Notes: generated by a model from the sequence alone, not told the origin. 64,000 bases of DNA from Zymoseptoria tritici IPO323 (GCF_000219625.1 NC_018218.1:2480001-2544000), one strand, 5' to 3'. Shown: positions 1-10,542, counted from the stretch's first letter. Translations and numbers: made by a program.

Positions 1-622
1 ATCAATTCTTTGGGGAGTGCATCGAGTCTTGGTTCGGCCATGATGAGATGTTGCAGGTGATAGAGAAGAATGCAAACGGCGGTACAGCTCCGAAGATTGC
101 TTGCTTCCACTTGGTGTTGTTATGCCGCGTTCGAAATGTTTGCTGCTCGACTTCGATGCGCTGTCGGAGCTGTCACAGCTGAAGCGAAGTGCTCCCTCAG
201 CAACGCCACCATCGAGATTCAACTGCCTCAGGCATGTCGAGTACCCAAACACCTACATGAACACCACTGTTTCGCCTGGACAATGAAATCAAGGCACGAC
301 ATGCTTCGTTTGACGAATGCGCGCCAAGCCACAGGAGTTGGAGCTGTCGGAAAGCAAGAGATGTTCAGTCAAGCCCCGCGGCCTGTGGTCCACTACTCAT
401 GCCCAGTCGTCATGATCGTTCTACACGGTGATGCCATCATGATACCGTACCTGCAGAACGGCGCGAGCCCTTAGAAACGTATCGAGGCATTGCCTTTGGT
501 GGGTTGCAATTTCGCACACTGTGCTGCCTTTTCTCTTTTCTACGCTCCTCATATCTCCGACTATTCCTTCAAATTACTCAACAACCACCACATAGCCTAA
601 TAATCCACATCCAACCGACAAC
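1..622. other. Leading sequence, no gene recognised
   Basis: The only open frames here are short and do not resemble a protein family. The last 100 bases are pyrimidine-rich and run into the ATG of the next gene, so they probably hold its promoter and leader. Confidence 0.5.
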
Positions 623-1166
623 ATGCCTCGTATCATGGCTCCACCGCCGTCTGGCGAGTTCCAAATCCGCGTGGCCAAGCCATTTTCCGGTATGCCATTC
701 GAGCAGCATTCGAACAAAAAAGAGAAGATCTGACAGTTCATTCGCAGGCAATCCAACCCACACCATCGAAGTCATTGGCGAGCCCAACCGACCAGCAGTT
801 GTCCGAGTCACCAACCACAAAGGCGACTCAACTGACGAGAAGACCGGCGATGTGCCCAAGTAAGCCATACACGCCTTTGAAACAACAATCGACCCTTCGA
901 ATGCTAATGCCATCATCAGAGACGACGTCAACGAGCTCACGCAACTGGTCAACACTGTTCGCGGCTTCCCTTCGCACCCTTCCAAGGACGTCTACGGCTT
1001 GGACACCAAACTCGAGCTGAACACCTTTGAGATTCAATGGGCGAGCGATGACGACGACAACGCGACGGATGAAGTTGGTGGTGAGACGAAGGATGACTTC
1101 AAGAGGGTGGTCGACAGCATTGAGGCTCTGGCGAGGCAATTTGCCAAGAACGATTCGGCAATTTGA
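623..1166 (+). CDS. Small conserved-looking protein of unknown function, 141 aa, three exons
   Basis: I read exons 623-689, 748-859 and 920-1166. Both introns (58 and 60 bases) have GT...AG ends, the second has a CTAAT branch-like site, and phase is kept across both. The product is 141 residues, acidic toward the C-terminus with an Asp-rich run (DDDDN), and has neither signal peptide nor membrane segment. It begins MPRIMAPPPSGEF and contains a segment, HTIEVIGEPNRPAVVRV, that looks like beta strands. I do not recognise the family. The gene model is supported by good splice sites and a consistent frame. It lies upstream of, and on the same strand as, the I78 inhibitor gene, with 551 bases between them. 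Confidence 0.7.
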
Positions 1167-1717
1167 GGAAGAGCATGAAATGGAAGAAGGCTCCAATATT
1201 ATATGAGATCGATGTAGCGTTTCTGTGAAACGAGAAATGAATATGTTCGAACGTACATCAAGCGTCCGCATGACATGTCCACCCAAGGCTTGATTGAATG
1301 AGGTCCTGAACCGGGCCAACCCGGATTCTCAGCGAAGCTATGTGTTCAACAGAGTGGCCTTGCTTCACATTCGCGAGAGTTGAGGTTTGCCTTGATGTTG
1401 TCTTGTCGAGCGGAGAGGAATATAGGTGGGTCCATGAAGAGGTGTCCTCAGAGCTTGCAGCTTCCACTTTCACACAAAGCTGTCGCCTGGCGCTGCCAAC
1501 GTCATCGATCACATGCGTGCAGGTGGACCAGCAATCTTTCCCAGTTTCCAGTATTGAGATAAGGTACAATCTTTCGATGCTGCAAATACAACGACGTTGC
1601 ATACAACAGCGACCGACAACTCTCAAAGAAACAATTCATCGTCGACTCATCAAGCCTACCTCGAGACCCTCTACGCTCGACAGAACTCACACAAGACCCA
1701 ACACCACAACTACCAAC
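1167..1717. other. Intergenic region upstream of the I78 inhibitor gene
   Basis: No gene is seen. The last 120 bases are rich in CA and CAA and probably form the leader of the following gene. Confidence 0.5.
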
Positions 1718-2137
1718 ATGCCTCTCGTAGTCCCTGGCCTGCAGTCCAAGAACGGCGACAAGTCCTCCAACTGGATGGAGAAGCTCGTCGGCAAGAAGAT
1801 TGGCGACTCCTCCAACGAGACCGTGCGTCTTCCCATGACTATCTTCCCGGCATGGTCTTATCCACGGCTAACACGCATCGGCAGACGTTCGCAAAGACGG
1901 ATCTTCCCAAGCAACACCGTATCGTCAAGGTAAGTACTAAAGTGTACAAGGCCTGCAGGTTCCCGAGACTGTTCCACGGGGACGCCAGCAGGTCTTGTCT
2001 CCATTGTCTGGACCATAGCTAACTTATACACTTCAATTCGCCAGGAGGGCGATATGATGACCATGGACCATAACCCTGATCGCATGAACATCCACACGGG
2101 AGAGGATGGCACTGTGCAGAAGGTTACCCACGGTTAG
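1718..2137 (+). CDS. I78-family proteinase inhibitor-like protein, 80 aa
   Basis: The exons are 1718-1822, 1885-1929 and 2045-2137. The last exon encodes the hallmark of peptidase inhibitor family I78, DMMTMDHNPDRMNIH, followed by a short EDGTV strand. This resembles the potato-inhibitor-like fold of fungal elastase inhibitors. The full product is 80 residues, close to the usual family size. It lacks a signal peptide, so it is probably cytosolic and may restrain endogenous serine proteinases rather than act outside the cell. Introns of 62 and 115 bases both start with GT and end in AG. The I78 assignment is firm from the motif. The target proteinase cannot be told from sequence. Confidence 0.85.
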
Positions 2138-2769
2138 AGAAAGGGTGGAGATGATTCAGCGAGGTCTTGCGGACACCTGCGAGCAGAAGACAGTTTTGAA
2201 TGCAACGCAGTGAATAAAGGGCGATGACTCCGTTCCTTCTCACGGCTTTGGTCGACGGATCGCATCCTTCGCTCTCGGTCGAGTCCATGCTCCTGTTGTT
2301 CCATGCGGGCGGCATGGAGATATGTTTCTATGTCCGAACATCGTGCTTGAACATGTTCTAACTCCGAGAGCGCCATCAACAACAAAATCGGTTGCAAAGT
2401 CGTCTCCAAGCAGTTTGCCACATGCCACCGGGAAGTCTTCGACATTGCATGCGAATGTAGTAGACATGCCGAAGAGAACCTCCAAGGTTTTAAGAAACAA
2501 TCACGAAGATAGAGCTCTCGTTCATCGACCAGGGTCAACCTTATTACATCATTCAGAGCCGACCACAACCCGCGTCACTGCCCCAGTCTTCTGCAAAACT
2601 GCACTATTATTCTATTATTAATCGTTCAAACTTGCATTTATCCTTTCGAACCCGAGATTCCAGCAGCGTGGTATAAGAATCCTCAAATCCACTGGCCAAG
2701 AGATATCTGCACATCTTTCAAACACTCTCACAACCAATTATCATCGACCCCACCACAAAGATACACAAC
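2138..2769. other. Intergenic region, promoter of the aldo/keto reductase
   Basis: No gene is seen. A TATA-like GTATAAGA lies at 2671-2678, about 90 bases before the reductase ATG, followed by a CA-rich leader. Confidence 0.4.
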
Positions 2770-4029
2770 ATGTCTGGAGTCGTCGACAAAGCTAAAGATG
2801 CTCTGCATCTGAACAACAAGAATGAAATCACAATGACCGGTCAGAAGATTCACAGCACAGGCTACGGCCTCATGGGTCTAACCTGGAGAGCCGAACCACC
2901 GTCACAAGAACAGTCTTTCGAAGCAATGCGTTCGTGCCACCTCTATCCACTATCGCCGTCACGATGATCTGACCTTTTCACCCAGGCACTGCATTGGATC
3001 AAGGCGCCAACTTCTGGAACGGCGGCGAACTCTACGGCTCCAAGGAGCGCAACAGCCTGCACCTCCTCAACGAGTACTTCACCAAGTATCCCGGCGACGC
3101 CTCCAAAGTCGTGATCTCCATCAAAGGTGGCATGGCAGTCGGTAAACTGGAACCGGACGGCAGCGCGGAAAACACCCGCCGCAGCATCGACGAGTGCCTG
3201 CGCGTGCTGGACGTAAGTAATGCGAGCCTCGAAGACTAGAGCCCATGTTTCGAAGCCTCCCGCTCCCATGAACCCGCTGACAATCAAACTTCATTCCCAC
3301 AGGGCAAGAAGAAACTTGACATCTGGGAAGCGGCGCGTGTGGATCCCAACGTTCCCGTCGAGGTGACCATGAGGGCCGCGAATGAGTATATCAAAGCCGG
3401 CAAGCTAGGAGGCATCAGTCTATCCGAGTGCAGTGCCAACACCATTCGCCGAGCTGCGAAGGTGGTCAAGGTCTCCGCCGTCGAAGTGGAATTCTCGCTC
3501 TGGGAAACGACGATCCTCGACAATGGCGTGGCCAAGGCTTGTGCTGATCTCGACATCCCACTCGTGGCGTACTCTCCCCTCGGCAGGGGTTTCTTGACGG
3601 GCCAGATCAAGAGCATCGATGGTATGTACCGTGATATGGCGCGCCATGAATAAGACTAACGTGGATCGACCAGACATCCCAGAGAAAGACATGCGCCGCA
3701 CAGTACCTCGCTTTCAACCCGAGAACTTCGAAAAGAACCTCGAGCTCGTGCATGAACTGGAGAAGATTGCTCAACGCAAGAAGTGCACACCCGGGCAGGT
3801 CGGACTCGCATGGGTCCGGGCGCAGAGCCGAAGGAATGGACTGCCGACTATCATTCCGATCCCGGGAGCTACGACCTCCGAGAGGATCAAGGAGAATATG
3901 GTCGAGATCGAGCTCAGCGAGAATGATCTCAAGGAGATTGAGAGTCTGCTAGCGAGCGTAACGATCGTCGGTGGCCGGTATGGCGAGCATGCTACACCGC
4001 TCTTGTTCGGTGACAGTCCTGAGGAGTAG
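2770..4029 (+). CDS. Aldo/keto reductase, pyridoxal-reductase-like (AKR8 type), 353 aa
   Basis: The exons are 2770-2929, 2986-3212, 3303-3621 and 3674-4029, giving 353 residues. The protein is an NAD(P)H-dependent (beta/alpha)8 reductase and resembles the yeast pyridoxal reductase Plr1 in length and motifs. The catalytic Tyr is Y70 in GGELYG and the Lys is K100 in VVISIKGG. The Asp of the usual tetrad is not obvious (NFWNGGELYG instead of a D-T-A motif). The usual His position reads Ala in DIWEAARVDP, a departure I believe occurs in this subfamily. The cofactor-binding C-terminal segment is present (IPIPGATTSERIKEN). The likely role is reduction of pyridoxal to pyridoxine in vitamin B6 salvage. 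Related AKR substrates cannot be excluded. Confidence 0.88.
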
Positions 4030-4356
4030 TCCGACCCACTGGGACTGGAAATGAATCAAGTCAGCCGTGATCTCCTCGAAAATAATACTGGGTGCAGGAT
4101 GAATGATTGCGATGTCTTCATATCAAGTGTAGTGTTAGAATAATCCACATTTCGCTCCCGAGAGAACGTTCAGCATTGCAGAATTCTTTATTTCGTAATC
4201 ATCAGACGGAGAGGATTGAAGGAAAGGGTCCAACTCACCACACGGTCGTATCGTTTGACTCTTTCCAGTGCATGGCATAGCCGATCAAGGCAGCCTTGGA
4301 CAGATGCATTGTCACGTCCATCGAAGCAGAATATGTCCTCTCAACCCGCTTCTCTC
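4030..4356. other. Convergent intergenic region
   Basis: This region holds the 3' ends of the aldo/keto reductase (plus strand) and the SDH assembly factor (minus strand). Nothing else is seen. Confidence 0.5.
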
Positions 4357-4602
4357 TCATCTCCCCCACCCGGCGACATTCGTGATCCCCGGCGCCTCAT
4401 ACGTCTCCACCTGTCTCGTCCCCTTCCGAACCAAGAACTCAATGGTCGCGAAATCCTTCTTGTTCAAGCCAATGTTCTTCTCAAACTCTTGCCGGGCAAA
4501 GGCCTCGAAATTCGCGCGGTGGGCGGTTTTCGTGCGGGCGGAGCGGAGACATCTTCGGTAGAGGGAGAGCACATCACGCTGGAGACCGGACAGGCGGGCC
4601 AT
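4357..4602 (-). CDS. SDH6: Succinate dehydrogenase assembly factor 1 (SDHAF1/Sdh6), LYR-motif protein, 81 aa
   Basis: This uninterrupted 81-residue protein begins MARLSGLQRDVLSLYRRCLR. The LYR tripeptide in SLYRRCLR (residues 13-20) identifies the mitochondrial complex-1-LYR family, and the LSGLQR start is typical of SDHAF1. Family members bind Fe-S cluster transfer machinery and help mature the Fe-S subunit of succinate dehydrogenase in the mitochondrial matrix. A central segment, NFEAFARQEFEKN, fits the conserved helix of the family. The gene is divergent from the Rossmann-fold gene that starts 257 bases away, so they probably share a promoter. The short length and motifs make the call fairly secure. 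Confidence 0.87.
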   Translation of the reverse strand: MARLSGLQRDVLSLYRRCLRSARTKTAHRANFEAFARQEFEKNIGLNKKDFATIEFLVRKGTRQVETYEAPGITNVAGWGR

Positions 4603-4859
4603 CTTGTGGAGGAGGAGGGAGGTGGTGGTGGTGAGGTGAAGAATGGATGGATTGCTTCAAAATGTTCAATGGAGAGAAAGAGCATTTCCGGCGGAGCTGA
4701 GTCCGACGATGACGCCGTCTCACTCTTTCCTCTCTCCATCAATCCAGACCGTTCACGATCCCGTAACTCTAAGATGTGAACCACCACCACCCCGAACCCG
4801 AGCATTTTCGCTCTCGATCATCAATCTCACAACCAGCACCCACCTCTGTTTCACTCACA
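4603..4859. promoter_or_regulatory. Probable shared divergent promoter
   Basis: These 257 bases separate the start codons of the SDH assembly factor (minus) and the Rossmann-fold protein (plus), so both promoters must lie here or reach into the neighbouring gene. No recognised operator was seen. Confidence 0.4.
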
Positions 4860-5726
4860 ATGCCCTCCCACGACCTCGACCTCCTCATCCTCGGCGCAGG
4901 CTGGACCTCGACCTTCCTCATCCCCCTCCTCCAATCCCACAACCTCACCTTCGCCGCCACCACCCGCGACGGCCGCAAAGTCGCCGGCGCCGACACGATC
5001 AAATGGTCCTTTGACCCGTCCGCCTCTGTCACTGAGAAGAAAAATCAATTCTCTTCCCTCCCTACTGCGAAACACGTCCTCATCACCTTCCCCCTCACCG
5101 GCACCGGCCAATCCTCCACCCTGATCCACGGCTACGAAAAGGCTCACGGAGTGAAAGCGGGCTTCATCCAACTCGGATCCACGGGAATCTGGCAGATCCC
5201 CCGCGGCCACGACGAAGGGGTGTGGGTCACGCGGAAGACAAAGTACGATACCTCCAACGCGCGGGCTGTGGCGGAGGATGAATTGCTCAAGCTGGATGGA
5301 TGCGTGCTCAACCTCGCGGGACTGTGGGGTGGGGAGAGGGATGCGAGGAATTGGGTGCCGAGGGTGGCGACGACGAAGGAGGCGGTGAAGGGGAAGAAGA
5401 GCGTGCATTTGGTACATGGGGAGGATGTTGCACGAGGGATTGTGGGCGTCATCACGAGGGAGTGGAAGGTGAGTAAGGGGCAGAGGTGGATGCTGACGGA
5501 TGGGTTCGTGTATGATTGGTGGATGTTGTTTGCGCGGTGGGCGGATGTGGGAAGAGGGGAGGATGCGGGGAGGAAGCCGTCGGAGCAGAGTCGATGGGTG
5601 TATGAGTTGATGCGAGAGGAGGGTGTCAGAGCTTTGCCGAGGAGTATGGAGACTTTGGGAAGGGCGTATGATTCGAGGGAATTCTGGGAGACGTATGGAT
5701 TGAGTCCGTTGAAGGCGGGACTTTGA
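4860..5726 (+). CDS. NAD(P)-binding Rossmann-fold protein, YeeZ-like, 288 aa
   Basis: I start translation at 4860 (MPSHDLDLLILGAGWTS), because the nucleotide-binding motif LILGAGWTSTFL follows at once. An in-frame ATG at 4776 would add 28 low-complexity residues. The glycine-rich loop G-A-G-W is the dinucleotide-binding turn of an extended-SDR/epimerase-like fold. Later signatures are QLGSTGIWQ, LNLAGLWGGERDARNW and VHLVHGEDVARGI, the last resembling the C-terminal part of NAD-dependent epimerases. The protein has 288 residues without introns. The substrate is unknown. In bacteria the related YeeZ group is also poorly characterised. Confidence 0.75.
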   Translation: MPSHDLDLLILGAGWTSTFLIPLLQSHNLTFAATTRDGRKVAGADTIKWSFDPSASVTEKKNQFSSLPTAKHVLITFPLTGTGQSSTLIHGYEKAHGVKAGFIQLGSTGIWQIPRGHDEGVWVTRKTKYDTSNARAVAEDELLKLDGCVLNLAGLWGGERDARNWVPRVATTKEAVKGKKSVHLVHGEDVARGIVGVITREWKVSKGQRWMLTDGFVYDWWMLFARWADVGRGEDAGRKPSEQSRWVYELMREEGVRALPRSMETLGRAYDSREFWETYGLSPLKAGL

Positions 5727-6151
5727 CTGAATGAGACGGACGAGAGAAGAGAGAGATTGTAGGAAAAGATGAAATGGTTCCATTTCTGGTCTGCATGCTG
5801 TTGTCCTTGCGACCGTTCATAATAATGAAGATGATGGCCTTCAATCTCTCTCGACAACTCCATGATGATGATGATGTCCTCCAACGTCTACAACTCCACC
5901 GAGCCATCCCATGATCGCCTCATCCTGCCTTCGTGGCCTGATATCCTTGTTATGTGACAAATCGATCTGTCCACGCCATCAGCACGGAATTACGAAGTAA
6001 ATGCTGCCCACCACCGCTCCGTGCGGGTGGTCTTCGATGATCCCGCGACATTCCCGCTCAAATAACCTCCAAAGCCACGTAGCAAGCACATAATCGCTAT
6101 CATGATAATGCCTGATCAAACGTTCTCCGCCCAAAAATCCCCCATGCCATC
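5727..6151. other. Convergent intergenic region
   Basis: This is the tail-to-tail gap between the Rossmann-fold gene and SSN3. Nothing is recognised apart from presumed 3' untranslated sequence. Confidence 0.5.
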
Positions 6152-7411
6152 TCAAATCTCCCTCGCCTTCTTCCCCGGCCTCCCCAAATCATCATTGACA
6201 ACACTCCTCTTCTGTCCCGACATGGTCCCTCCTCCCGTCGCAATCTCATGCGCCTCTGTACTCACTTTCCGCGCGGGATACTTCGTCTCCAGACCCTCGA
6301 AACAGTTCCAACTCGGCGTCGACGCTTTCCCTCCAGCACTCTCTGCTCCTCCCCCGACAAAGTACGGATGTTTCAACGCCTGCTCCGCCGTCAATCGCTT
6401 CAGCGGGTCATACTCGAGGAGTTTTCGCAGGAGATCTAAAGCACTCTCGTCGGGTGGACCTCCACCGCCGTAGTTGTTGTTCTGCACCGTGCTGCGGTAC
6501 CACTTCGTCAGTCCGAGTGGACGATTCACATTCGGAGCGTGCATCGCCACCGTTTGCAAGTTGGGGAATTCCGGCATGGCGGATAGTAACGGCCATTCAG
6601 ACTTCTTGGGCAAGCCGAGGATCTCCCCTATCTTCCCCATCTGATTGCGTTGAAACGGAACGGCCTTTTTCGAGTCTTGCTTGGCTTCCTCACCTTTGAA
6701 AATCGGTCGGAGGGAGAGAAGTTCGGCGAAGATGCACCCCACCGCCCACAGGTCGATGGCAGGAGTGTAGTGCCGGCTTCCCAGCAAGAGCTCCGGCGCA
6801 CGATACCAGATTGTTACCACGACTTTATCGCCGGAGAAGAGGGCGTGGAGTGGTTTGTAGAACAAGCGGGCGAGGCCGAGGTCGCCGATTTTGATAGCGC
6901 CGGAGGAAGTGACCATGATGTTGGCGGGTTTGAGGTCGCGGTGTACGACCCAATTGCGGTGGAGGTAGAGCAGACCGGAGAAGATCTGGTACATGCAGGA
7001 GCGGAGGGTGGAGGCCGGAATCGGGGTGCGAGGAAGAAGGGAGTGGTGGTGAATGATTTGGAGGAGGTCATGCTCGGCGTACTCGAAGACCATGAAGATG
7101 CATTTTGACTCGAGGATGATCTCCACGAGATGGATGAGGGCCGGGTGGCTCAATTCGGTGCAGAGGGCCATTTCTCGGATGGCAGATTGGGAGATGCCGG
7201 TGTATTGGACTTCGCCTTCTTTGTCCGGTTTGAACTTCTTGATGGCGAAGGCTTCGATGTTGCGGCCATCGGGGTGTTTGGCGGGTGGATTGGAAACAGC
7301 TCGTTTGTGGATGGCTTTGTAGACGCGACCATAGGTGCCACTGCTGATGAAACCCACAATGTCATAGTTGTCGTTGATGTGCCGTTGGGGAGCGTAGGGA
7401 GTGCCGCTCAT
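6152..7411 (-). CDS. SSN3: Cyclin-dependent kinase Ssn3/Srb10 (CDK8), Mediator kinase module, 419 aa
   Basis: This is a single-exon Ser/Thr kinase. It has the Gly loop SSGTYGRVYK (residues 23-32), ATP-site lysine K58 in FAIKKF, a helix alpha-C SQSAIRE (74-80) in place of PSTAIRE, HRDLKPAN (157-164) and the DLG metal site at 177. The segment from the activation loop into the P+1 loop reads FSGDKVVVTIWYRAPELLLG and lacks the T-loop threonine of cell-cycle CDKs, a known feature of CDK8. With cyclin C, Med12 and Med13 this kinase phosphorylates the polymerase II tail and transcription factors in the nucleus, often repressing genes until a stimulus arrives. The C-terminal tail is basic (GRPGKKAREI). 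Confidence 0.93.
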   Translation of the reverse strand: MSGTPYAPQRHINDNYDIVGFISSGTYGRVYKAIHKRAVSNPPAKHPDGRNIEAFAIKKFKPDKEGEVQYTGISQSAIREMALCTELSHPALIHLVEIILESKCIFMVFEYAEHDLLQIIHHHSLLPRTPIPASTLRSCMYQIFSGLLYLHRNWVVHRDLKPANIMVTSSGAIKIGDLGLARLFYKPLHALFSGDKVVVTIWYRAPELLLGSRHYTPAIDLWAVGCIFAELLSLRPIFKGEEAKQDSKKAVPFQRNQMGKIGEILGLPKKSEWPLLSAMPEFPNLQTVAMHAPNVNRPLGLTKWYRSTVQNNNYGGGGPPDESALDLLRKLLEYDPLKRLTAEQALKHPYFVGGGAESAGGKASTPSWNCFEGLETKYPARKVSTEAHEIATGGGTMSGQKRSVVNDDLGRPGKKAREI

Positions 7412-7687
7412 CCTGGCGAGCGGAGGAGTGTCCGGCGCCTCTGTGGAAGGACTATAAGCTCATGTTTGTGTGGGTTGGTGGTGTTGATATGTGTAGGAAA
7501 GGAGGGGATCGTCGAGCATGGGGAGTACAGCCACAGTCGGAGCTACGATCAGCATCGAGGATGATGGAGAAGGATGTCTTCCTTGTTAATCAATCCATCA
7601 CGCTGACGATGCACGGCAGATGTCGTCCTGCTTGTAGCCGTGTTTCAAGACGGTGATGGCAATGCAACGTGATGATCCATCAATCAA

Positions 7688-7921
7688 TCAATGGATCGCA
7701 TCCCACGTCAGACGGGACTCACCCTCGAAAGCAGCCTGGGCTGTCCGTTTGAGCGTGTTGGAGACGTTGGTGGTATTCGCGGTCCGTGGAGGGTGAATGG
7801 AGCTGCCACTAGCCGCAACTCGCGAGCTAGTAGTAGTCGCAGTAGCAGGCGCAGATCCTCCTGTCCCTGATGACGGCGGACCCATCGTGGGAGGGTTGTC
7901 GTCGTCGGTGATGGATTCCAT
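7688..7921 (-). CDS. Possible small Ser/Thr-rich protein, N-terminal exon
   Basis: An ATG at 7921 sits in a strong start context (CCACCATGG) and opens a Ser/Thr/Pro-rich frame beginning MESITDDDNPP and running through NTLKRTAQAAFEG. A good splice donor (GTGAGT) follows at 7722. Without splicing the frame ends at 7688 after 77 residues. If an intron of about 95 bases is removed, using an AG at 7628-7629, the protein would end a dozen residues later. The product is unrecognised, and the stretch could instead be noncoding leader between SSN3 and the transporter gene. Confidence 0.35.
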   Translation of the reverse strand: MESITDDDNPPTMGPPSSGTGGSAPATATTTSSRVAASGSSIHPPRTANTTNVSNTLKRTAQAAFEGESRLTWDAIH

Positions 7922-8417
7922 GGTGGGAGGAAGAATAACAACGATGATGCCTGAGGCTGAGGGGGTCTGGCACAACAGCTTCAAGGGACAAGCTCATGGG
8001 CCGTGTCTTGGACATGGTGGCTTGCATGTCTTGTCCTGGGTCCAGTTGGAATTGGGGAAGAGCAGAGCTTGGAACGAGCAAATGCCTAAGGTAGCGACTG
8101 GGAAGATGGATTGACTGAGCAATACGGTATCTACAGTATAGATGGTGATGATGGAGGAGCAGAGGAGATGTGTCTTCCCGTCATCTTCCACGTCGCACCA
8201 CAGGATGCATCGGTCTGACCATCCCGCCAGCCAGTCCATCCCCGTAGAACCAAGGTAAGGTATTCCATCACACCTCATCACAGGGCAGTCGAGGTCAGCC
8301 AGCGGGGTCCAACCGTCCAACCTCGACGGGGAGAGCTTCCTTTCGTCTCACGTTCGACTTCACCACCAAATCTACGCCTCATGTGACGCATCTCCCTCAC
8401 ATCAACACTCACCAAAC
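7922..8417. other. Intergenic region upstream of the transporter gene
   Basis: No gene is seen. The last 60 bases before the ATG are CA-rich, a typical fungal leader. Confidence 0.45.
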
Positions 8418-9869
8418 ATGGCCGGTCCTCTCCGCGACCTCACGCCCTACTTCATCTACCTCCTCCTCACCGCAACCCTCGGCCCTCTTCTCTTCGGCTA
8501 CCATCTCGCCGAACTCAACGCTCCCGCCGAAGTCATCACCTGCGCCAAAGAGAGCATCCACGGCACCACATCCACAAGGTTCTCACAATGCATCCGCATG
8601 AATCCCTCCCAGTTCGGCCTGGTGTCCTCTTCCTTCACTCTTGGAGGTCTCATAGGAGCTCTATCCGCAGGACCCATCACGACGAAATATGGTCGACTTC
8701 GAGCGATGTTGATATCGGGGATATTCGCCGTGGTCGGACCTGTCTTCGAAGCAGCAGCATCTAGCATTGGTGTCATGACCGTGGGAAGGCTCTTGTCAGG
8801 AGTAGGAGCCGGAATGGCGACCGTGGTGGTACCTATATACATCAGCGAGATCTCACCACCGGACAAGAGAGGACTATTTGGAGCTTTCACTCAGATCATG
8901 ACCAACATGGGCATCCTCATTACACAGGCATTGGGACTCTTCCTGAGCAGAGGACAAATGTGGAGGATCATCTTGGGAGTCGGCGGAGCTATCGCTCTCG
9001 TGCAGACCATATCCCTCGGCCTTGCTGGACAAGAAAGCCCACAGTGGCTTGCAGACCATGGCAAAACTTCTCAAGCAAAGAGGATTCTACAAAAGCTCCG
9101 TGGGCATAAAGTCGATATCTCAGACGAGACCTCCACCTGGACATCTGCCCACAACGCCAATGCAAACGAAGAAGAAGAGACCCTTCTCGCCTCCTCCTCT
9201 ACCCATGAAGCACCACCCACCATCGGCCCACTCGCCGTCCTCTCTCACCCAGACCACCGCTCCGCCGTCATCGCTGTCGTAACAATCATGATCGCCCAAC
9301 AATTCACCGGCATCAACAGCATAGTCATGTACGGCGTCTCCCTCCTTTCCGACCTCCTAACCACCAACGCCGCCCTTCTCAACGTCCTCGTTGCCGCGGT
9401 CAACGTCATCATCACCACCTCCTGCGCTCCCCTCGTCGACCGTCTCGGCCGCAAGCCCTGCCTCATCGCTTCCATCTGCGGCATGGGCGTCTCTTCTCTT
9501 CTCCTCGCCGTGGGTATCATGCGATCTATCCCTATTCTGTCTGCCATCGCAGTGATCCTCTTCGTCGCCTCCTTCGGTTTCGGCTTGGGTCCAATTCCTT
9601 TCATCCTCGCCTCCGAACTGGCATCCTCTGAAGCCGTAGGCGCCACGCAATCGTGGGCTCTGGCGGCGAATTGGACCGCGACGTTTGTCGTGGCGCAGTT
9701 CTTCCCTGTCGTCAATGCGGCGATGGGAAAGGGACAAGTGTATTTCTTGTTCGCGGGCGCTGCGGTTTTCTTTGCCGGCTTCGTGGCGTTGTATGTGCCC
9801 GAGACGTTGGGGAGGAGGGATGCGGACGAGATCTGGGGAAGGCGGAAGGCGGGCATGCTGGAGGATTGA
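8418..9869 (+). CDS. MFS sugar transporter, vacuolar Vps73/YBR241C-like, 483 aa
   Basis: This intronless 483-residue permease of the sugar porter family has about twelve membrane segments. Signatures in order are KYGRLRAML between TM2 and TM3, GRLLSGVGAGM, YISEISPPDKRG (PESPR-like loop precursor), QQFTGINSIVMYG in TM7, VDRLGRKPC between TM8 and TM9, and PETLGRR after TM12. The cytosolic loop between TM6 and TM7 is acidic (NEEEETLL). The first helix begins directly after MAGPLRDLTPYFIYL. The pattern fits intracellular glucose-transporter-like proteins of yeast (Vps73, YBR241C) better than hexose uptake carriers, but substrate and membrane are inferences. Confidence 0.85.
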   Translation: MAGPLRDLTPYFIYLLLTATLGPLLFGYHLAELNAPAEVITCAKESIHGTTSTRFSQCIRMNPSQFGLVSSSFTLGGLIGALSAGPITTKYGRLRAMLISGIFAVVGPVFEAAASSIGVMTVGRLLSGVGAGMATVVVPIYISEISPPDKRGLFGAFTQIMTNMGILITQALGLFLSRGQMWRIILGVGGAIALVQTISLGLAGQESPQWLADHGKTSQAKRILQKLRGHKVDISDETSTWTSAHNANANEEEETLLASSSTHEAPPTIGPLAVLSHPDHRSAVIAVVTIMIAQQFTGINSIVMYGVSLLSDLLTTNAALLNVLVAAVNVIITTSCAPLVDRLGRKPCLIASICGMGVSSLLLAVGIMRSIPILSAIAVILFVASFGFGLGPIPFILASELASSEAVGATQSWALAANWTATFVVAQFFPVVNAAMGKGQVYFLFAGAAVFFAGFVALYVPETLGRRDADEIWGRRKAGMLED

Positions 9870-10542
9870 TGAGCAGCGCTGGGATATGGACGGTCTGGCT
9901 TCATGCTTTCTTGGACAGTCTTACCATCTATTACGGCTATCTCGCTACCTTATCGGCTTTCCCGTTCGTCTTCTTTCACTTCGACTTGCTTGCAGAGTCA
10001 GGCGTCAGGCTTTCTACTTTCATCAGGGACAGAACCGCATCCTCAGAGATGCATGTCTCCATGGTTCAAAAAGATGACAAACAAGCATCTTTGGGCACCG
10101 AGGGCTTCTTTCCCTGAAGGAATGACGAAGGCGAGACTCAGCGAGGTGGGATTCCGTAAAGGACTGAAGATTGCCACAGTACAGGCCACAGGGGTGCCGC
10201 TTACTGTCGTCGACCCTATCGCTGACTCTCAAGCAAGTATCGATCGGACCTCGACCTCTAGCTTGCGAGCTGCGCGACTCTCGATCGGAACTCCCTTGTT
10301 TCAATGGCATTCCAAACTTGGTGGCGGTGAGTATCCTGGAGGTCACGGATCCGTACGATCCGCACATCCTTTCCAGCTCGCACCGCCTCGCGGAATCCCC
10401 TAGAATGTTGTCACGTCATGCGCAAGAACATAAAAAAGCTGGCAAATCCGTCTCCTGTCCACAAACACTCGCTCTCTCACAACCAGCTCCCTGAACACCG
10501 AGCTCTACAACAAAGACCAACATCCACCCAAACGCCAACACA
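9870..10542. other. Intergenic region with the probable promoter of the small peptide gene
   Basis: No gene is seen. A TATA-like CATAAAAAAG is at 10429-10438, and a TCACGTCA motif lies just upstream at about 10411-10418. A CA-rich leader then leads to the peptide ATG at 10543. Confidence 0.4.

Noticed and set aside
4776..4859. Upstream ATG adding 28 residues to the Rossmann-fold protein
   Set aside because: The added residues are His/Pro/Ser-rich leader-like sequence, and the nucleotide-binding fold begins right after the ATG at 4860.
4851..5783. 310-codon minus-strand frame opposite the Rossmann-fold gene
   Set aside because: It is antisense to a gene with clear nucleotide-binding motifs, and its translation is low complexity.
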